From Saccharothrix espanaensis DSM 44229 (GTDB taxonomy: Bacteria; Actinomycetota; Actinomycetes; Mycobacteriales; Pseudonocardiaceae): a stretch of 64,000 bases of DNA. The DNA lies in NCBI RefSeq assembly GCF_000328705.1, contig NC_019673.1:5766001-5830000 (forward strand), given 5' to 3'. The translations under genes and the position numbers were made by a program. Of the stretch, positions 43,676 through 52,772 are shown in pieces. The notes under the pieces were generated by a model, which was given only the letters and a program-made list of their open reading frames with translations, was not told the DNA's origin and searched no databases. Each line of letters starts with the position of its first letter. The first letter of the stretch is position 1.

Positions 43676-44433
43676 CGGTCGACCTCGCGGCGGTAGGACG
43701 TCGTCATCGGGGCTCCTCCGGTCTCCGGGTCGGCATCGTCGATGCCCGGCAGCAGCAGTTCCCCGCCCGGCACCAGCGCCAGCGGGTCGTCGATCCCGTT
43801 CGCCTCGGCGATGGCCCGCCAGGCGCCGGGGTCGCCGTACTCCCGCCAGGCGAGCTGCGGCAGGCTGTCGCCGGCGACCACGCGGTGCGCGCGGCGGGCT
43901 TCGTGCGACCCGGAAGTCGGGTTCTGGCGGGGGGTGTCGACCCCCGCCTCCTCGATCGACAGCGAGCACGTCGCGCGCAGTGGACGACCGTCCACGTCGA
44001 ACAGCGAGTAGTCGACCGACAGGCTCGACAGCACGCCGTCGAACGACACCGACTTGGCGGTGCCCCACTCGAAGCGGACCCACGGGCTCGCGGGCTTCTT
44101 GCTGCCGATGCTCTTCTTCGTCGGCACGCAGGCGACCATCAGCTTCTCCACGCCCGTCTCCACCGAGTTGTCGTGGGTCGCGGTGGCGTCGAGGAAGACC
44201 TCCACGCCCAGCGTGCGGGGCCCGCTGCCGACGAACTCGGGCAGCGACGCCTGGCCCGCCATCCGCGAGGGTTGGCGACGCCACTCGACCGACTTGCTCA
44301 GCGCCAGCGTGCGGGGGTTGAACTGGAACGCGACGGTGGCCAGCTTCGCCCCGGGCTTCGCGCCGACGTCGGCCGGCGGTTCCATGATCACCAGGCGGGC
44401 CTTGACCAGGCTCGCCCCGGGTTTGCGTGCCAC
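43672..44433 (-). CDS. LysM-containing tube/baseplate adaptor (Afp7-like)
   Basis: A 253-residue protein. The first ~160 residues have FQFNPRTLALSKSVEW and LGVEVFLDATATHD, found in the CIS tube-initiator family. A LysM domain lies at about 185-240 (HRVVAGDSLPQLAWREYGDPGAWRAIAEANGI...LLLPG). It connects the tube to the baseplate hub, like Afp7/Pvc7; the LysM fold here is usually structural rather than a peptidoglycan anchor. GTG at 44433 follows an AAGGAGG Shine-Dalgarno sequence at ideal spacing; the ATG further upstream is rejected. Its stop overlaps the spike start. Confidence 0.9.
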   Translation of the reverse strand: MARKPGASLVKARLVIMEPPADVGAKPGAKLATVAFQFNPRTLALSKSVEWRRQPSRMAGQASLPEFVGSGPRTLGVEVFLDATATHDNSVETGVEKLMVACVPTKKSIGSKKPASPWVRFEWGTAKSVSFDGVLSSLSVDYSLFDVDGRPLRATCSLSIEEAGVDTPRQNPTSGSHEARRAHRVVAGDSLPQLAWREYGDPGAWRAIAEANGIDDPLALVPGGELLLPGIDDADPETGGAPMTTSYRREVDR

Positions 44434-44452
44434 GACGTGACCTCCTTCTGGG

Positions 44453-44878
44453 TCAGGAAGCCTCAAGACCCTCGTGGGAGAACTCCAGGGTCTCCACCGC
44501 GGCCTGCGACTGGCTCGGGTCGAACGACGGCCCCTGCCACCGGATCGGGAGGACGCCGAGCACCTGCCACCGCACGATCGGCGTCAGGTCGGGTGCGAGC
44601 GCGACGATCTCGCCGTCCTTGCGCTCGGCCCGCTGGAGCACCTCGCCGAACCACTTGAGCACCTTCGCCGAGTCCGCCGTGACCGGCCGCGTCATGGTGA
44701 CGTTCGTCCAGGTGATCCGCGACGGGAGGTGCCAGGTGAACCCGTTGTTGCCGCCCTCGGCGTACTCCTCGACCTCGAACTGCGCGCCCAGCCCGTCGCA
44801 GGTGTGGAAAGCGCCCAGGTTGTTGCCCGCCACGGACAGTTGGAAGAAGACGCTGCTGGCGAAGACGTCGTCGGTCAT
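44453..44878 (-). CDS. Tube protein, baseplate-proximal (Afp5-like)
   Basis: A 141-residue gp19-like tail-tube protein: SSVFFQLSVAGNNLGAFHTCDGLGAQFEVEEYAEGGNNGF, then a tube beta-barrel and a SQAAVETLEFSHEGL end. eCIS loci encode more than one tube paralog; the copy beside the LysM gene usually forms the first ring at the baseplate (Afp5/Afp1b type), while the 146-aa paralog next to the sheath gene makes the main tube. ATG at 44878 has GGGGACC upstream. It follows the large disordered protein gene by 57 bases. Confidence 0.88.
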   Translation of the reverse strand: MTDDVFASSVFFQLSVAGNNLGAFHTCDGLGAQFEVEEYAEGGNNGFTWHLPSRITWTNVTMTRPVTADSAKVLKWFGEVLQRAERKDGEIVALAPDLTPIVRWQVLGVLPIRWQGPSFDPSQSQAAVETLEFSHEGLEAS

Positions 44879-44935
44879 CGGTGGTCCCCAAGGTCGAAGG
44901 TGTCCGGGGTGGTACGGGGTTTCGAGGTCGGTGGG

Positions 44936-47917
44936 TCAGCGGCGCCGGTCGTGCAGGCGGCCGGCGCGCTCGCGGCCGGTGCGCAGTTCGGCGCGCAGCA
45001 GCCTGGCGATCGGCTCGACCAGCTTGCGGGCGAGGCCGTCCGCCTCGGCGGGGTCGAGGTCGTCGACGAACCGCTGTTCGGGGGTCCGCCGGTCTGTTCC
45101 ACGCCCGGGGGTGTTCGGGGTGGGGTCCTCGGGGATGTTCGCGCCCGGGACGGGTTCGGTGGGTTCGGTGTGCGGGGCGGTGTTCGGCTGCGTGGTGCCC
45201 CGGCTGTGCGGGGACGTGGTCGGCGTGGGCGTCGCGGGGGCCCTGGACGAACTTGCCGCGGCCGGGGCCCCGGCGGACCTGATCCGCTGCACGGTCGGGT
45301 TGACGAGGTGGAACCCGCTCGGACGGCTGCCCCCGGTGGTTCGGGTCGGTACGGAGGCGCGGTTCACCGGCACCACCGTGGTGCCCGCTGAAGGTGCTCC
45401 CGGCGACCGGACGACCGGCGGAGTCACCGGCATCGCGGCCCTTGGGGTGGCGTGGTTGTGAGGCGGCAGCGGCGTTGGAAGGAGCCTCTGCGGAGCCGTC
45501 GCCCGAACCGCCTGCAATGTCATCGGTGAGGTCGTCTGCGATGCCGTCGGTGAGGCTGTCGGTGCGGTGGTCAGTGCGGTGGTCGGTGCGGTGGTCGGTG
45601 AGGTCGTCGGTGAGGTCGTCGGTGAAGTGATCGGCGAAGTGGTCGGTGGGGTCGTCGGGCGCACACGCGATGGGGCGGGAGCGTTTTTTGGTTGCGCGCG
45701 TTGCACTGCGGGACTTTCTGAGCGTCGCGCGACACTTGTGCGGGTGGGCGTTGCCTGCCCCGGCGCGGTGGCGGCGGTTGGTTGGCTGCGGTCGGACGAC
45801 CATTGCGGCCGGACCACGGCACGTCGTGGAGGAACTGCGGGAACGTCCTCGTCCACGCGCAGTTTCGGTGTCAACGGGCGGTTCCCCAGCAGCGCGGCGG
45901 TTCGTTGGACCGTTGGAAGGACCGTGGAACGCGTGGCCCGAACGGCTCCAGCGCTGCTGTGCACCACGGGCGTCTCCGCACTGTGCCGCGTCGGCGGCAG
46001 GCGGACCACGGGCACCGCTCGTTGCACGGGTCGGGAGCCCTCGCCGCCGCCGCGCCGGGGCTCAGCGACCTCAGCGGTCTTGACGGCCCCGGTGGACTTG
46101 GCGGGCTCTCCCTTGGTCGCAACGACTTCGGGGGTCGCGGTGGCGGGGATCGCCGTGATCTCCTGGCCCAGGACGGTCCGGATCCGGTTCGGTCGCGCGG
46201 GTGAAGTGCCGTCGGGGACCTTGCGCTGTACCGCAGGATCGTCCGATCCAACGCGCGACACAACGGGAGTGGTCTTGGGGGTCGACCACTCGCCCGGGGA
46301 TGCGAGCCTCGGCGACACAGCGTTTTGGGGCGGAGTGCTCGGGGTGCCGGTGTTCAGCGACATTGCCGTCGCGGGCATTGCCGTCGTGGGCAACGCAGTC
46401 GCGGGCATTGCAGTCGCGGGCATCCGTGCCAGCGGCTCACCCAGCAGCGGGGTGCCTGACGGGCGCACAACGGGTGTGCGGCCGTTCACCGTGCTGCCGG
46501 CCACCGGCGTCCGCTGGAGGATCGGGGACGCGTCAACGTCCCGAACCGCAGGCGGCACGATGGCGGCTCTGGTGGCCGGAAGACGCTGCACAGCAGGAGC
46601 TTTCGCGTCGACAGCCGAACTCGGCCTCTTGCTCCTGATCACACCGCCGGCCACGGGCGGCGTGTCGGTCCGCACGACCGGAAGCCGGCGGACGGGGAGG
46701 TCCGGCCGGACGGCCGTCGTCAACGGCGGTCCGATCGGATCGAGCCGCACTGCCGCCGACGCACTCCCGGCCCCTGCGGAGCGCTCCGCGACAGACCGCG
46801 ACACCATCACCGACGAACCGCCCACGACCTCCCGCACCCCGCCCGGTACCCGCGCGACACCCGACCCCGAGGCCGGACCGGAGTCCGCCCGTCCACCGTG
46901 GCCGGTATCCACCCGCCCACCTCGGCCGGAGCCGGTCGGCGCACCGTGACCGGAGTCGATCGGCGTCACTTGCCTGGGTGCGGTTCGCGCTGTTGTCCCG
47001 GCTGCGGTTCGAACTGCCCGCGTCGAGCCGGCCGGCTCACCCCCCGAGCCGGTCTTCGCGGCAACGATCCCGGGCCGCGCCGGACCTTCAGCACGTGCCG
47101 AGCCCTCCGCGACCACAGACCGCAGCACCGGCAGCGCGGAACTGCCGGAACTCGGCCGCTCGCCGCCCGACGCCTGCCCGCTCGACGCCCGCCCGCCCGA
47201 CGCTCGCGTGTTCCCGTTCGCTGTCTCGGGTAGGACCGACCGCGACACCGTGAGCGCGGGACTCGCCGACGCCGTCGCGTTCCCTCCTGGGCTGACCGCG
47301 CCCGAACCAGCGGGGGAAACCGGCGAGCTCGACCCCATCCCCGTCGGACCGGCAAGATCTCCCATCGGGCGGGCGGGCTCTTCCACCGCTCCGGCGGATT
47401 TCCGCACCGCCCTCTGCAACTTCCCCTCCGGACGAGCGGGCTTCCGAGCGGCCGCGGAGCGCGACACCGTTGGTGCAGGACCGCGACCACCGGAAGGCGT
47501 TCGCGCGACTCGCGCCGCGCCGGAGGGCTCCGGCGGTCCTTCCGCTCCGTGAGCGCCCGACCACCACACCACCGGCAACGTCCCGCCGGTCCACGGGTAG
47601 CCGGGGGTGGCGGTGCGCTGCACGGCCACGCCGTGCAGCACACCCGCCGGGGCGTCGGAGCTGATCGAGTGGCCCATCCCCGTTCCGAAGGTGTGGTCCT
47701 GCCACGAGGCGAGCCCGTCGCGGAAGCGCACACCGTCACCGACCGCCGGCCCGCCCCGGCCGATCACCCCGTCCGCCGGCGGGACCGCGCGCCAGCCGCC
47801 GTCCCACGCCGGGCGCTCGGACCCCGGCGCGGCGGCCCCGGAAGCACCGGACCCGCCGGTCCGACCGGACCCCCTGGGCCGGTCGGACCGGCCGCGAAAC
47901 CTGTCCCACCAGGACAC
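44936..47917 (-). CDS. Large disordered protein with VQR motifs, between the tube genes
   Basis: A 993-residue protein that is almost wholly Pro/Ser/Thr/Ala/Val/Arg low complexity. Ordered parts are an N-terminal segment (about 1-120: SWWDRFRGR, AWDGGWRAVPP, VRFRDGLASWQDHTFGTG) and a helical C-terminus (about 945-990: DLDPAEADGLARKLVEPIARLLRAEL). In between, short motifs of type PxVQR, VVR and ILQR recur at least eight times, as does a TTSPTTSPTT run. It occupies the position of an accessory protein of unknown role in Streptomyces eCIS loci. It is not obviously a tape measure because it lacks coiled-coil content. Possibilities are a cargo, a flexible scaffold or an inner-tube filler. GTG at 47917; three bases after the DUF6760-like gene. 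Confidence 0.7.
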   Translation of the reverse strand: MSWWDRFRGRSDRPRGSGRTGGSGASGAAAPGSERPAWDGGWRAVPPADGVIGRGGPAVGDGVRFRDGLASWQDHTFGTGMGHSISSDAPAGVLHGVAVQRTATPGYPWTGGTLPVVWWSGAHGAEGPPEPSGAARVARTPSGGRGPAPTVSRSAAARKPARPEGKLQRAVRKSAGAVEEPARPMGDLAGPTGMGSSSPVSPAGSGAVSPGGNATASASPALTVSRSVLPETANGNTRASGGRASSGQASGGERPSSGSSALPVLRSVVAEGSARAEGPARPGIVAAKTGSGGEPAGSTRAVRTAAGTTARTAPRQVTPIDSGHGAPTGSGRGGRVDTGHGGRADSGPASGSGVARVPGGVREVVGGSSVMVSRSVAERSAGAGSASAAVRLDPIGPPLTTAVRPDLPVRRLPVVRTDTPPVAGGVIRSKRPSSAVDAKAPAVQRLPATRAAIVPPAVRDVDASPILQRTPVAGSTVNGRTPVVRPSGTPLLGEPLARMPATAMPATALPTTAMPATAMSLNTGTPSTPPQNAVSPRLASPGEWSTPKTTPVVSRVGSDDPAVQRKVPDGTSPARPNRIRTVLGQEITAIPATATPEVVATKGEPAKSTGAVKTAEVAEPRRGGGEGSRPVQRAVPVVRLPPTRHSAETPVVHSSAGAVRATRSTVLPTVQRTAALLGNRPLTPKLRVDEDVPAVPPRRAVVRPQWSSDRSQPTAATAPGQATPTRTSVARRSESPAVQRAQPKNAPAPSRVRPTTPPTTSPITSPTTSPTTSPTTAPTTALTTAPTASPTASQTTSPMTLQAVRATAPQRLLPTPLPPHNHATPRAAMPVTPPVVRSPGAPSAGTTVVPVNRASVPTRTTGGSRPSGFHLVNPTVQRIRSAGAPAAASSSRAPATPTPTTSPHSRGTTQPNTAPHTEPTEPVPGANIPEDPTPNTPGRGTDRRTPEQRFVDDLDPAEADGLARKLVEPIARLLRAELRTGRERAGRLHDRRR

Positions 47918-47920
47918 GGT

Positions 47921-48079
47921 TCACCTCCCCTCGTTCACCCTCGTGTTGATCCGCGCGATCTGGTCGACCCAGCGCCTGCGCTCCTGGTGCTCCAGGTCGA
48001 GGATCTCCTCGCGCGGCCAGTGGAAGTGGTAGGCCACGTACGCGACCTCCTCCAGCAGCCGATCGGCCGCGTACGTCAC
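47921..48079 (-). CDS. Small eCIS-associated protein (DUF6760-like, 52 aa)
   Basis: A 52-residue protein: TYAADRLLEEVAYVAYHFHWPREEILDLEHQERRRWVDQI, two amphipathic helices with the FHWPREEILDLEHQERRRW pattern seen in the small helical proteins encoded next to phage tail chaperones. In phages the equivalent position holds the second tail-assembly chaperone (often made by frameshift). GTG at 48079 overlaps the stop of the upstream assembly protein (GTGA). I recall such small proteins as DUF6760 in Streptomyces eCIS loci; the number is from memory. Confidence 0.7.
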   Translation of the reverse strand: MTYAADRLLEEVAYVAYHFHWPREEILDLEHQERRRWVDQIARINTRVNEGR

Positions 48080-48537
48080 GATTCCCCCAGGCGACCACCG
48101 GCGAGGTCCACCTCGAACGCCGTGCCGCACGACGGGCAGGACACGCCGGCCCGGGTGTGGCCCTCGCTGTTGACCCGCCGGTAGAAGTCCTGGAGGAACG
48201 CGATGTCCGTCGCGTACATCTGCTCCACCACGCCGGGGTGGATCTCGGTGACCGCGCCCAGCTCGGTGATCACCTGGCTGAGCAGGACGACGCTGAGGTA
48301 GCCGGGGTTCTCCTTGACCCGCAGGTCGATCTGCGGGCGCAGTTCGTCGCGCGCGGTCGCCAGGCGCATCTTGCCGTGGCGGTGCACCACGCCGTCCGCG
48401 TCGACGTACCCGCGCGGCAGTTCGAAGTCGAACACGGTGTGCAGCGGCGCGGACGTCGCCACCGCCCCGCGGTCCCGCTTCGGGTTCTGGTCGACCAGTT
48501 CGTCGAGCTGGTCGAGCGCGATCGTCCGCCGCCTCAT
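48076..48537 (-). CDS. Tail assembly chaperone-like protein with Cys pair
   Basis: A 153-residue protein. It begins RRRTIALDQLDEL. A central phage tail-assembly (Mu gp41/gpE-like) segment follows: FDFELPRGYVDADGVVHRHGKMRLATARDEL, then a VKENPGYLSVVLLSQVITELG helix. The end has CPSCGTAFEVDL, half of a zinc ribbon. In phages such proteins bind the tape measure or tube before assembly. It corresponds in position to Afp6-type small proteins. ATG at 48537 overlaps the tube stop, and the stop overlaps the DUF6760-like start. Confidence 0.75.
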   Translation of the reverse strand: MRRRTIALDQLDELVDQNPKRDRGAVATSAPLHTVFDFELPRGYVDADGVVHRHGKMRLATARDELRPQIDLRVKENPGYLSVVLLSQVITELGAVTEIHPGVVEQMYATDIAFLQDFYRRVNSEGHTRAGVSCPSCGTAFEVDLAGGRLGES

Positions 48538-48974
48538 TCGACCGTGATCTCCTCGAACACGAGCGTCACCTTCTCGGTCGCGGCGGTGGACTCGCCGGCC
48601 TTGAGCGAGGGGCCCTCCCACTTGCTGGCCCACGCGTTGGTGAGCTGCATGCGCCGGACCGTGTTGCCCTCGGAGTCCTTGACCTCGATGGTGACGTTCT
48701 GCCGGGCCGCGCTGACCGCGCCCTTCTCCAGGGTCTCCTTGAGCCACTTGGTGAACTCGGAGCTCTGGTCGAGGCCGCGGGTGAGGGTGACCTCGCCGCC
48801 CTTCTGCGCGCCGGGCTGCTTGCGGATGAGCGGCTTGCCGGTGGAGGTCACCTGGAAGACGTCGACCACGTCCTCCTCCACGCTCAGACCGCTGATCTCC
48901 TGTAGCGACTCGACCATGAAGCCGCCGAGCTGCACGCCGAAGATGTGGGTGGAGAGAGCATCGCCTTCTGCCAT
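48534..48974 (-). CDS. Main inner tube protein (Afp1-like)
   Basis: A 146-residue gp19-like tube protein: HIFGVQLGGFMVESLQEISGLSVEEDVVDV, then GKPLIRKQPGAQKGGEVTLTRGLDQSSEFTKWLKE, and the closing beta strands WASKWEGPSLKAGESTAATEKVTLVFEEI. The GLSVE...PG...TLTRG layout is standard for eCIS/Hcp-like tubes. Hexameric rings of it form the tube inside the sheath. The gene follows the sheath gene by 45 bases and leads a series of overlapping genes. ATG at 48974 has AAAGGCGA upstream. Confidence 0.93.
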   Translation of the reverse strand: MAEGDALSTHIFGVQLGGFMVESLQEISGLSVEEDVVDVFQVTSTGKPLIRKQPGAQKGGEVTLTRGLDQSSEFTKWLKETLEKGAVSAARQNVTIEVKDSEGNTVRRMQLTNAWASKWEGPSLKAGESTAATEKVTLVFEEITVE

Positions 48975-49018
48975 GGGTTCGTTCGCCTTTCCGGTTCAGG
49001 TGCCCCGAGGGGCGTGGC

Positions 49019-50548
49019 TCACTCGTCGACCAGGCTGGTGCTGTCGGAGAACTGCGCGAGGCGGAAGACCACGAACTCGGCGGGCTTCACCGGCGCGACG
49101 CCGATCTCGCACACCACCTGCCCGAGGTCGATCGACTCCTGGGGGTTGTTCTCCCGGTCGCACTTGACGTAGAACGCCTCGGCGGGGGTGCGCCCGAACA
49201 GCGCGCCCTGGCGCCACTGCTCGGTGAGGAACGCGGTGATGTTGCGCCGGATGCTGGACCACAGCCGGTCGTCGTTGGGCTCGAACACGACCCACTGGGT
49301 CCCGATGAGGATGGACTCCTCCAGGAAGTTGAACAGCCGGCGCACGTTGAGGTAGCGCCAGGCCGGGTCCGAGGACAGCGTGCGGGCTCCCCAGATGCGG
49401 ATGCCGCGGCCGGGGAACGCGCGCACGCAGTTGACGCCGATCGGGTTGAGCAGGTCCTGCTCGCTCTTGCTCAGCGACGTCTCCAGGTCGACCGCGCCCC
49501 GGATCACCTCGTTGGCGGGTGCCTTGTGCACGCCGCGCTCGACGTCGTTGCGCGCCCACACCCCCGCGACGTGACCGGACGGCGGCACCATGATGTTGCG
49601 CCCGCCCGCCGGGTCGAACACCTTGATCCACGGGTAGTACAGGGTGGCGTAGCGGGAGTCGTAGCCCGCTTCGTCCTGCCGCCACCCGCGCACCCGCTGC
49701 GCGGACAGGCCGGGCGGGGCGTCCAGCACGGCGACCCGGTCGCCCATCTGCTCGCAGTGCGAGATCAGGGCCAGCTGCACGGTCTTGACGCCTTCGAGGT
49801 CGAGCAGGCCGCGCTGGTAGGCGGCCATCAGGTCCGGGGCGGCGACCATGGTGATCTCGTCGATGCTCTCCAGACCGCCGAACCCGGTGCGCGCCTCGGG
49901 GTCGCCTAGGTACTCCTGCGCGTCGACCACGGTGGGCAGCGCCGCCGCGCCGTCCGCGCCCGCCGGGGGCAGTGCCACGGTCTGCTTGTCCGGGCGGGCC
50001 AGCGCGCCGCTGGGCTGCTCGGTGATCGTGATCAGCTTGGAGCGCTCGGAAACCTGGGTCGCCACGTAGTTCTTGGCGTTCTTGCGGGTGGACGCGTCGT
50101 AGGTCTCCACCACCCGGCCGCCCTGGCGGACCAGCAGCTTGAACCGGTCGTCGGCCGGGTTCTCGCCGTCGGCGTCGGTCACCTCGACGGTGATCTCGCC
50201 GTCGACGCCGGGCAGCGCGGCGATGCCCAGCCCGCCCACCTGCACGGGGTTCGGTCGGGGCGGCTCGGGTTCCGAGCCGGACTGCGGTCCGCCGACGCGC
50301 ACCACGTACGCCGCGCCGCCGCCGTTGGCGAAGTAGCCGTAGACGGCGTGCGGCAGGAACGCGCCCTCGGTGAAGCCGCCGAAGTTCTGCACGTACTGGT
50401 TCCAGTTCGCCACCAGGGTCGCCTGGTGGAAGGGGCCCACCTCGCTGAAGCCGATGAAGGCCGCCACGGCGGTGCCGACGCCCTCGATCGGCCGTGCGCC
50501 GGACTGGACCTCCTCCACGTACACGCCCGGTGAGAGGTACTGCGGCAT
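49019..50548 (-). CDS. Contractile tail sheath protein (Afp2-4-like)
   Basis: A 509-residue sheath protein. The N-terminus PQYLSPGVYVEEVQSGARPIEGVGTAVAAFIGF is diagnostic. The C-terminal domain has VNCVRAFPGRGIRIWGARTLSSDPAWRYLNVRRLFNFLEESI and a final NNPQESIDLGQVVCEIGVAPVKPAEFVVFRL strand that hooks into neighbours. The middle (about 90-230) is an outward-facing insertion. Only one sheath gene is present, whereas Afp/PVC loci carry three, which agrees with the Streptomyces-type systems. I use the ATG at 50548, ideally spaced after AGGAG, instead of the GTG two codons upstream. Confidence 0.95.
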   Translation of the reverse strand: MPQYLSPGVYVEEVQSGARPIEGVGTAVAAFIGFSEVGPFHQATLVANWNQYVQNFGGFTEGAFLPHAVYGYFANGGGAAYVVRVGGPQSGSEPEPPRPNPVQVGGLGIAALPGVDGEITVEVTDADGENPADDRFKLLVRQGGRVVETYDASTRKNAKNYVATQVSERSKLITITEQPSGALARPDKQTVALPPAGADGAAALPTVVDAQEYLGDPEARTGFGGLESIDEITMVAAPDLMAAYQRGLLDLEGVKTVQLALISHCEQMGDRVAVLDAPPGLSAQRVRGWRQDEAGYDSRYATLYYPWIKVFDPAGGRNIMVPPSGHVAGVWARNDVERGVHKAPANEVIRGAVDLETSLSKSEQDLLNPIGVNCVRAFPGRGIRIWGARTLSSDPAWRYLNVRRLFNFLEESILIGTQWVVFEPNDDRLWSSIRRNITAFLTEQWRQGALFGRTPAEAFYVKCDRENNPQESIDLGQVVCEIGVAPVKPAEFVVFRLAQFSDSTSLVDE

Positions 50549-50693
50549 GGTCACTCCTGTCTGGTGAGCTAGTCCGCTTGTGTGCCAACAGCTTCCCGCG
50601 CGCGGGTGGCGGTCCGGGAGGTCCGGCGGCCCCGACCGGGGGGCAGCCCCGTGCCCTTTGGGGAAACGCGGTCCACACCGGACGCCCGAGGTG
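50549..50693. promoter_or_regulatory. Gap with GC-rich inverted repeats before the sheath gene
   Basis: The only sizeable gap in the core of the injection locus (145 bases) lies between the ATPase stop and the sheath start. It contains GC-rich inverted repeats (around 50629-50644 and 50647-50662). This is where an attenuator or an extra promoter could set the high sheath and tube output needed relative to the ATPase. The function is inferred from position. Confidence 0.35.
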
Positions 50694-52772
50694 TCATCGG
50701 GGTGCGGTGGACCACGGGCCGAATTCGTCGCCCTGCATCAGCCTGCCTTGCTTGCGGTACTCCTGGTGCACCGCCGCGACGACGTCGGCCATCGTCAGCG
50801 GGCGGTCGGCGGCGGCGGCCAGGTACGCGGCGGTCACCACGCAGGACCGGATCGACCCACCGGCCAGTTCGAAGTGCTCGGCGCAGAACGCGAGGTCGAG
50901 GTCATCGCCCCGGGGCACGGCGGGGCCCAGGCACCGGTCCCACAACGCCTCCCGCTGGTGCGCGTCGGGCAGCGGGAACTCCGCGATGACGTCGATCCGC
51001 CGGGTGAACGCCTCATCCACGTTGGACCGGAGGTTGGTGGTCAGCACGGCGATCCCGTCGAAGGACTCCACGCGCTGCAACAGGTAGGCCGACTCGACGT
51101 TGGCATAGCGGTCCCGTGCGTCCTTGACCTCCGAACGCTTGCCGAACACCGCGTCCGCCTCGTCGAACAGCAGCACGCCGTGCACGCCGGCCGCCTCGGT
51201 GAAGATCCGCTCCAGGTTCTTCTCCGTCTCGCCGACGTACTTGTCCACCACCGTCGACAGGTCGACCACGTACAGGTCCATGCCGAGCTCGGAGGCGATG
51301 ACCTCGGCGGACATCGTCTTGCCGGTGCCGGACTCGCCGGCGAACAACGCCACCACCCCGCGCCCCCGGCCGCCGCCGGGCCGCATCCGCCACTGCCCGA
51401 GCACCCGTTCCCGGTGCCGGGCCCGCAGGGCGAGTTCGGCCAGCTGCCGCCGGGTCGGCTCGGGCAGCACCAGGTCGTCCCAGCCGACCGAGGGCGTGAC
51501 GCGGCGGGCCAGCCGGTCCAGGCCGGCCCCGTTCTGCGCCCGCACACCGGCCCGCAGGTGCTCCGCCGCCACCGGGTGGCCGTCCAGCACCGCCAGGCGG
51601 GTCGCGACGGACACCGCCCGCTCCACCTCGTCCGCGCCGAGCCGGAAGCCGCCGAGCGACGCCGGCAGCGCCGGGGCGGGCGGTGCGCCGGTCGCCTCGG
51701 TGAGCGCGCGCGTCCACAGGGTGGTGCGGCGGTCGGCGTCCAGCGGTGGCACCGGGACCGACACGGCGGGCCGGCCGGCCCACTGCGGGTCCCAGTGCTG
51801 CCTGCCGTGCAGGACCAGCGGCACGTCACCCGCCAGCGCCACCACCTCGCGCAGCAGCCGGACGCGTTCGGGCACCAGCCGTTCGACCGGGCCCACCACG
51901 AGGCCCGCGCCGCGCAGCCGCGCTTCGCGCACCACCGCGCCGAGCGCGGGCCCGTCCCGGTCGGCGAGTTCGGTCACGTCCAGCACCACGGCGGCCCGGC
52001 CGGCGGCGGCCAGCGCACTTGTCGCGGCACGGCCGCCGCCGCCATCGGCGTCGTGCAGGTGGAGCAGGCCGACGCCGCGGCGCAGCGCCGCGCCGACCCG
52101 CCGGGGGAACCCGTCCTCCGGTTCCCCCGCCACGACGCGCACCAGGTCGGCCACCTCGCGGTCGAGGGCGTCGTCGCCCAGCAGGTGGCCGACGACGCGG
52201 TCGGGCACGCGCAGGACCCGGGACAGCGCGGGCGACTCCGGTTCCCGCACCTCGACCAGGCCGCCCGCGACGAGCGGGGAACCCGCCGCGAGCCGGAACC
52301 GGCCCCCGCCCGCCGGGTGCAGCCCGCACAGGTCCAGCGCCAGGCCGACGGTCGCGCGGCGGCGGGTGACGTCGTCGTTGAGGTAGCCGTAGAGGCGCTC
52401 CACCCGGCTGTCGACGTCCGGTGCCAGGGCGATCAGCAGGAACTCGACGTCCAGCCGATCGAGGTGGAAGTCCCGGGCAAGGACGAGCAGCCGGGGTCCG
52501 GGCGCGGGCACGGCGGCGGCGATCGCGTCCAGGTCGGGGTCGTCGTACGGCGGGACCTGCGGCGTGCGCTGCTCGTCCAACGTCCGCCGGACCGCCTCCG
52601 GCGTCAGGTACAGGCCCCGGAACGGGTCGTCCGGCGTCGGGTCGCCCGCCAGCCGCGTCTCCACCGCCAGCCGGACGCGCTGCTCGACCGCCGCCAGCCG
52701 GCCCCACAGGTAGACCAGGTCGGCGTCCCCGGCCGGCGCGGCGGCCCGTTCGCCGACCACGTCGGCGGTCAT
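50694..52772 (-). CDS. AAA+ ATPase of the injection system (Afp15-like)
   Basis: A 692-residue protein. The N-terminal ~410 residues contain a degenerate, nucleotide-site-less AAA-like region plus helices (DFHLDRLDVEFLLIALAPDVDSRVERLYGYLNDDVTRR). The C-terminal AAA domain is intact: Walker A GESGTGKT (479-486), Walker B LLFDEAD (534-540), sensor-1 VLTTNLRSN and arginine-finger region FTRRID. It matches the ATPase found in all eCIS loci, thought to act in assembly or sheath handling; disassembly as by ClpV is less likely. ATG at 52772 overlaps the DUF4255 stop (ATGA). Confidence 0.93.
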   Translation of the reverse strand: MTADVVGERAAAPAGDADLVYLWGRLAAVEQRVRLAVETRLAGDPTPDDPFRGLYLTPEAVRRTLDEQRTPQVPPYDDPDLDAIAAAVPAPGPRLLVLARDFHLDRLDVEFLLIALAPDVDSRVERLYGYLNDDVTRRRATVGLALDLCGLHPAGGGRFRLAAGSPLVAGGLVEVREPESPALSRVLRVPDRVVGHLLGDDALDREVADLVRVVAGEPEDGFPRRVGAALRRGVGLLHLHDADGGGGRAATSALAAAGRAAVVLDVTELADRDGPALGAVVREARLRGAGLVVGPVERLVPERVRLLREVVALAGDVPLVLHGRQHWDPQWAGRPAVSVPVPPLDADRRTTLWTRALTEATGAPPAPALPASLGGFRLGADEVERAVSVATRLAVLDGHPVAAEHLRAGVRAQNGAGLDRLARRVTPSVGWDDLVLPEPTRRQLAELALRARHRERVLGQWRMRPGGGRGRGVVALFAGESGTGKTMSAEVIASELGMDLYVVDLSTVVDKYVGETEKNLERIFTEAAGVHGVLLFDEADAVFGKRSEVKDARDRYANVESAYLLQRVESFDGIAVLTTNLRSNVDEAFTRRIDVIAEFPLPDAHQREALWDRCLGPAVPRGDDLDLAFCAEHFELAGGSIRSCVVTAAYLAAAADRPLTMADVVAAVHQEYRKQGRLMQGDEFGPWSTAPR

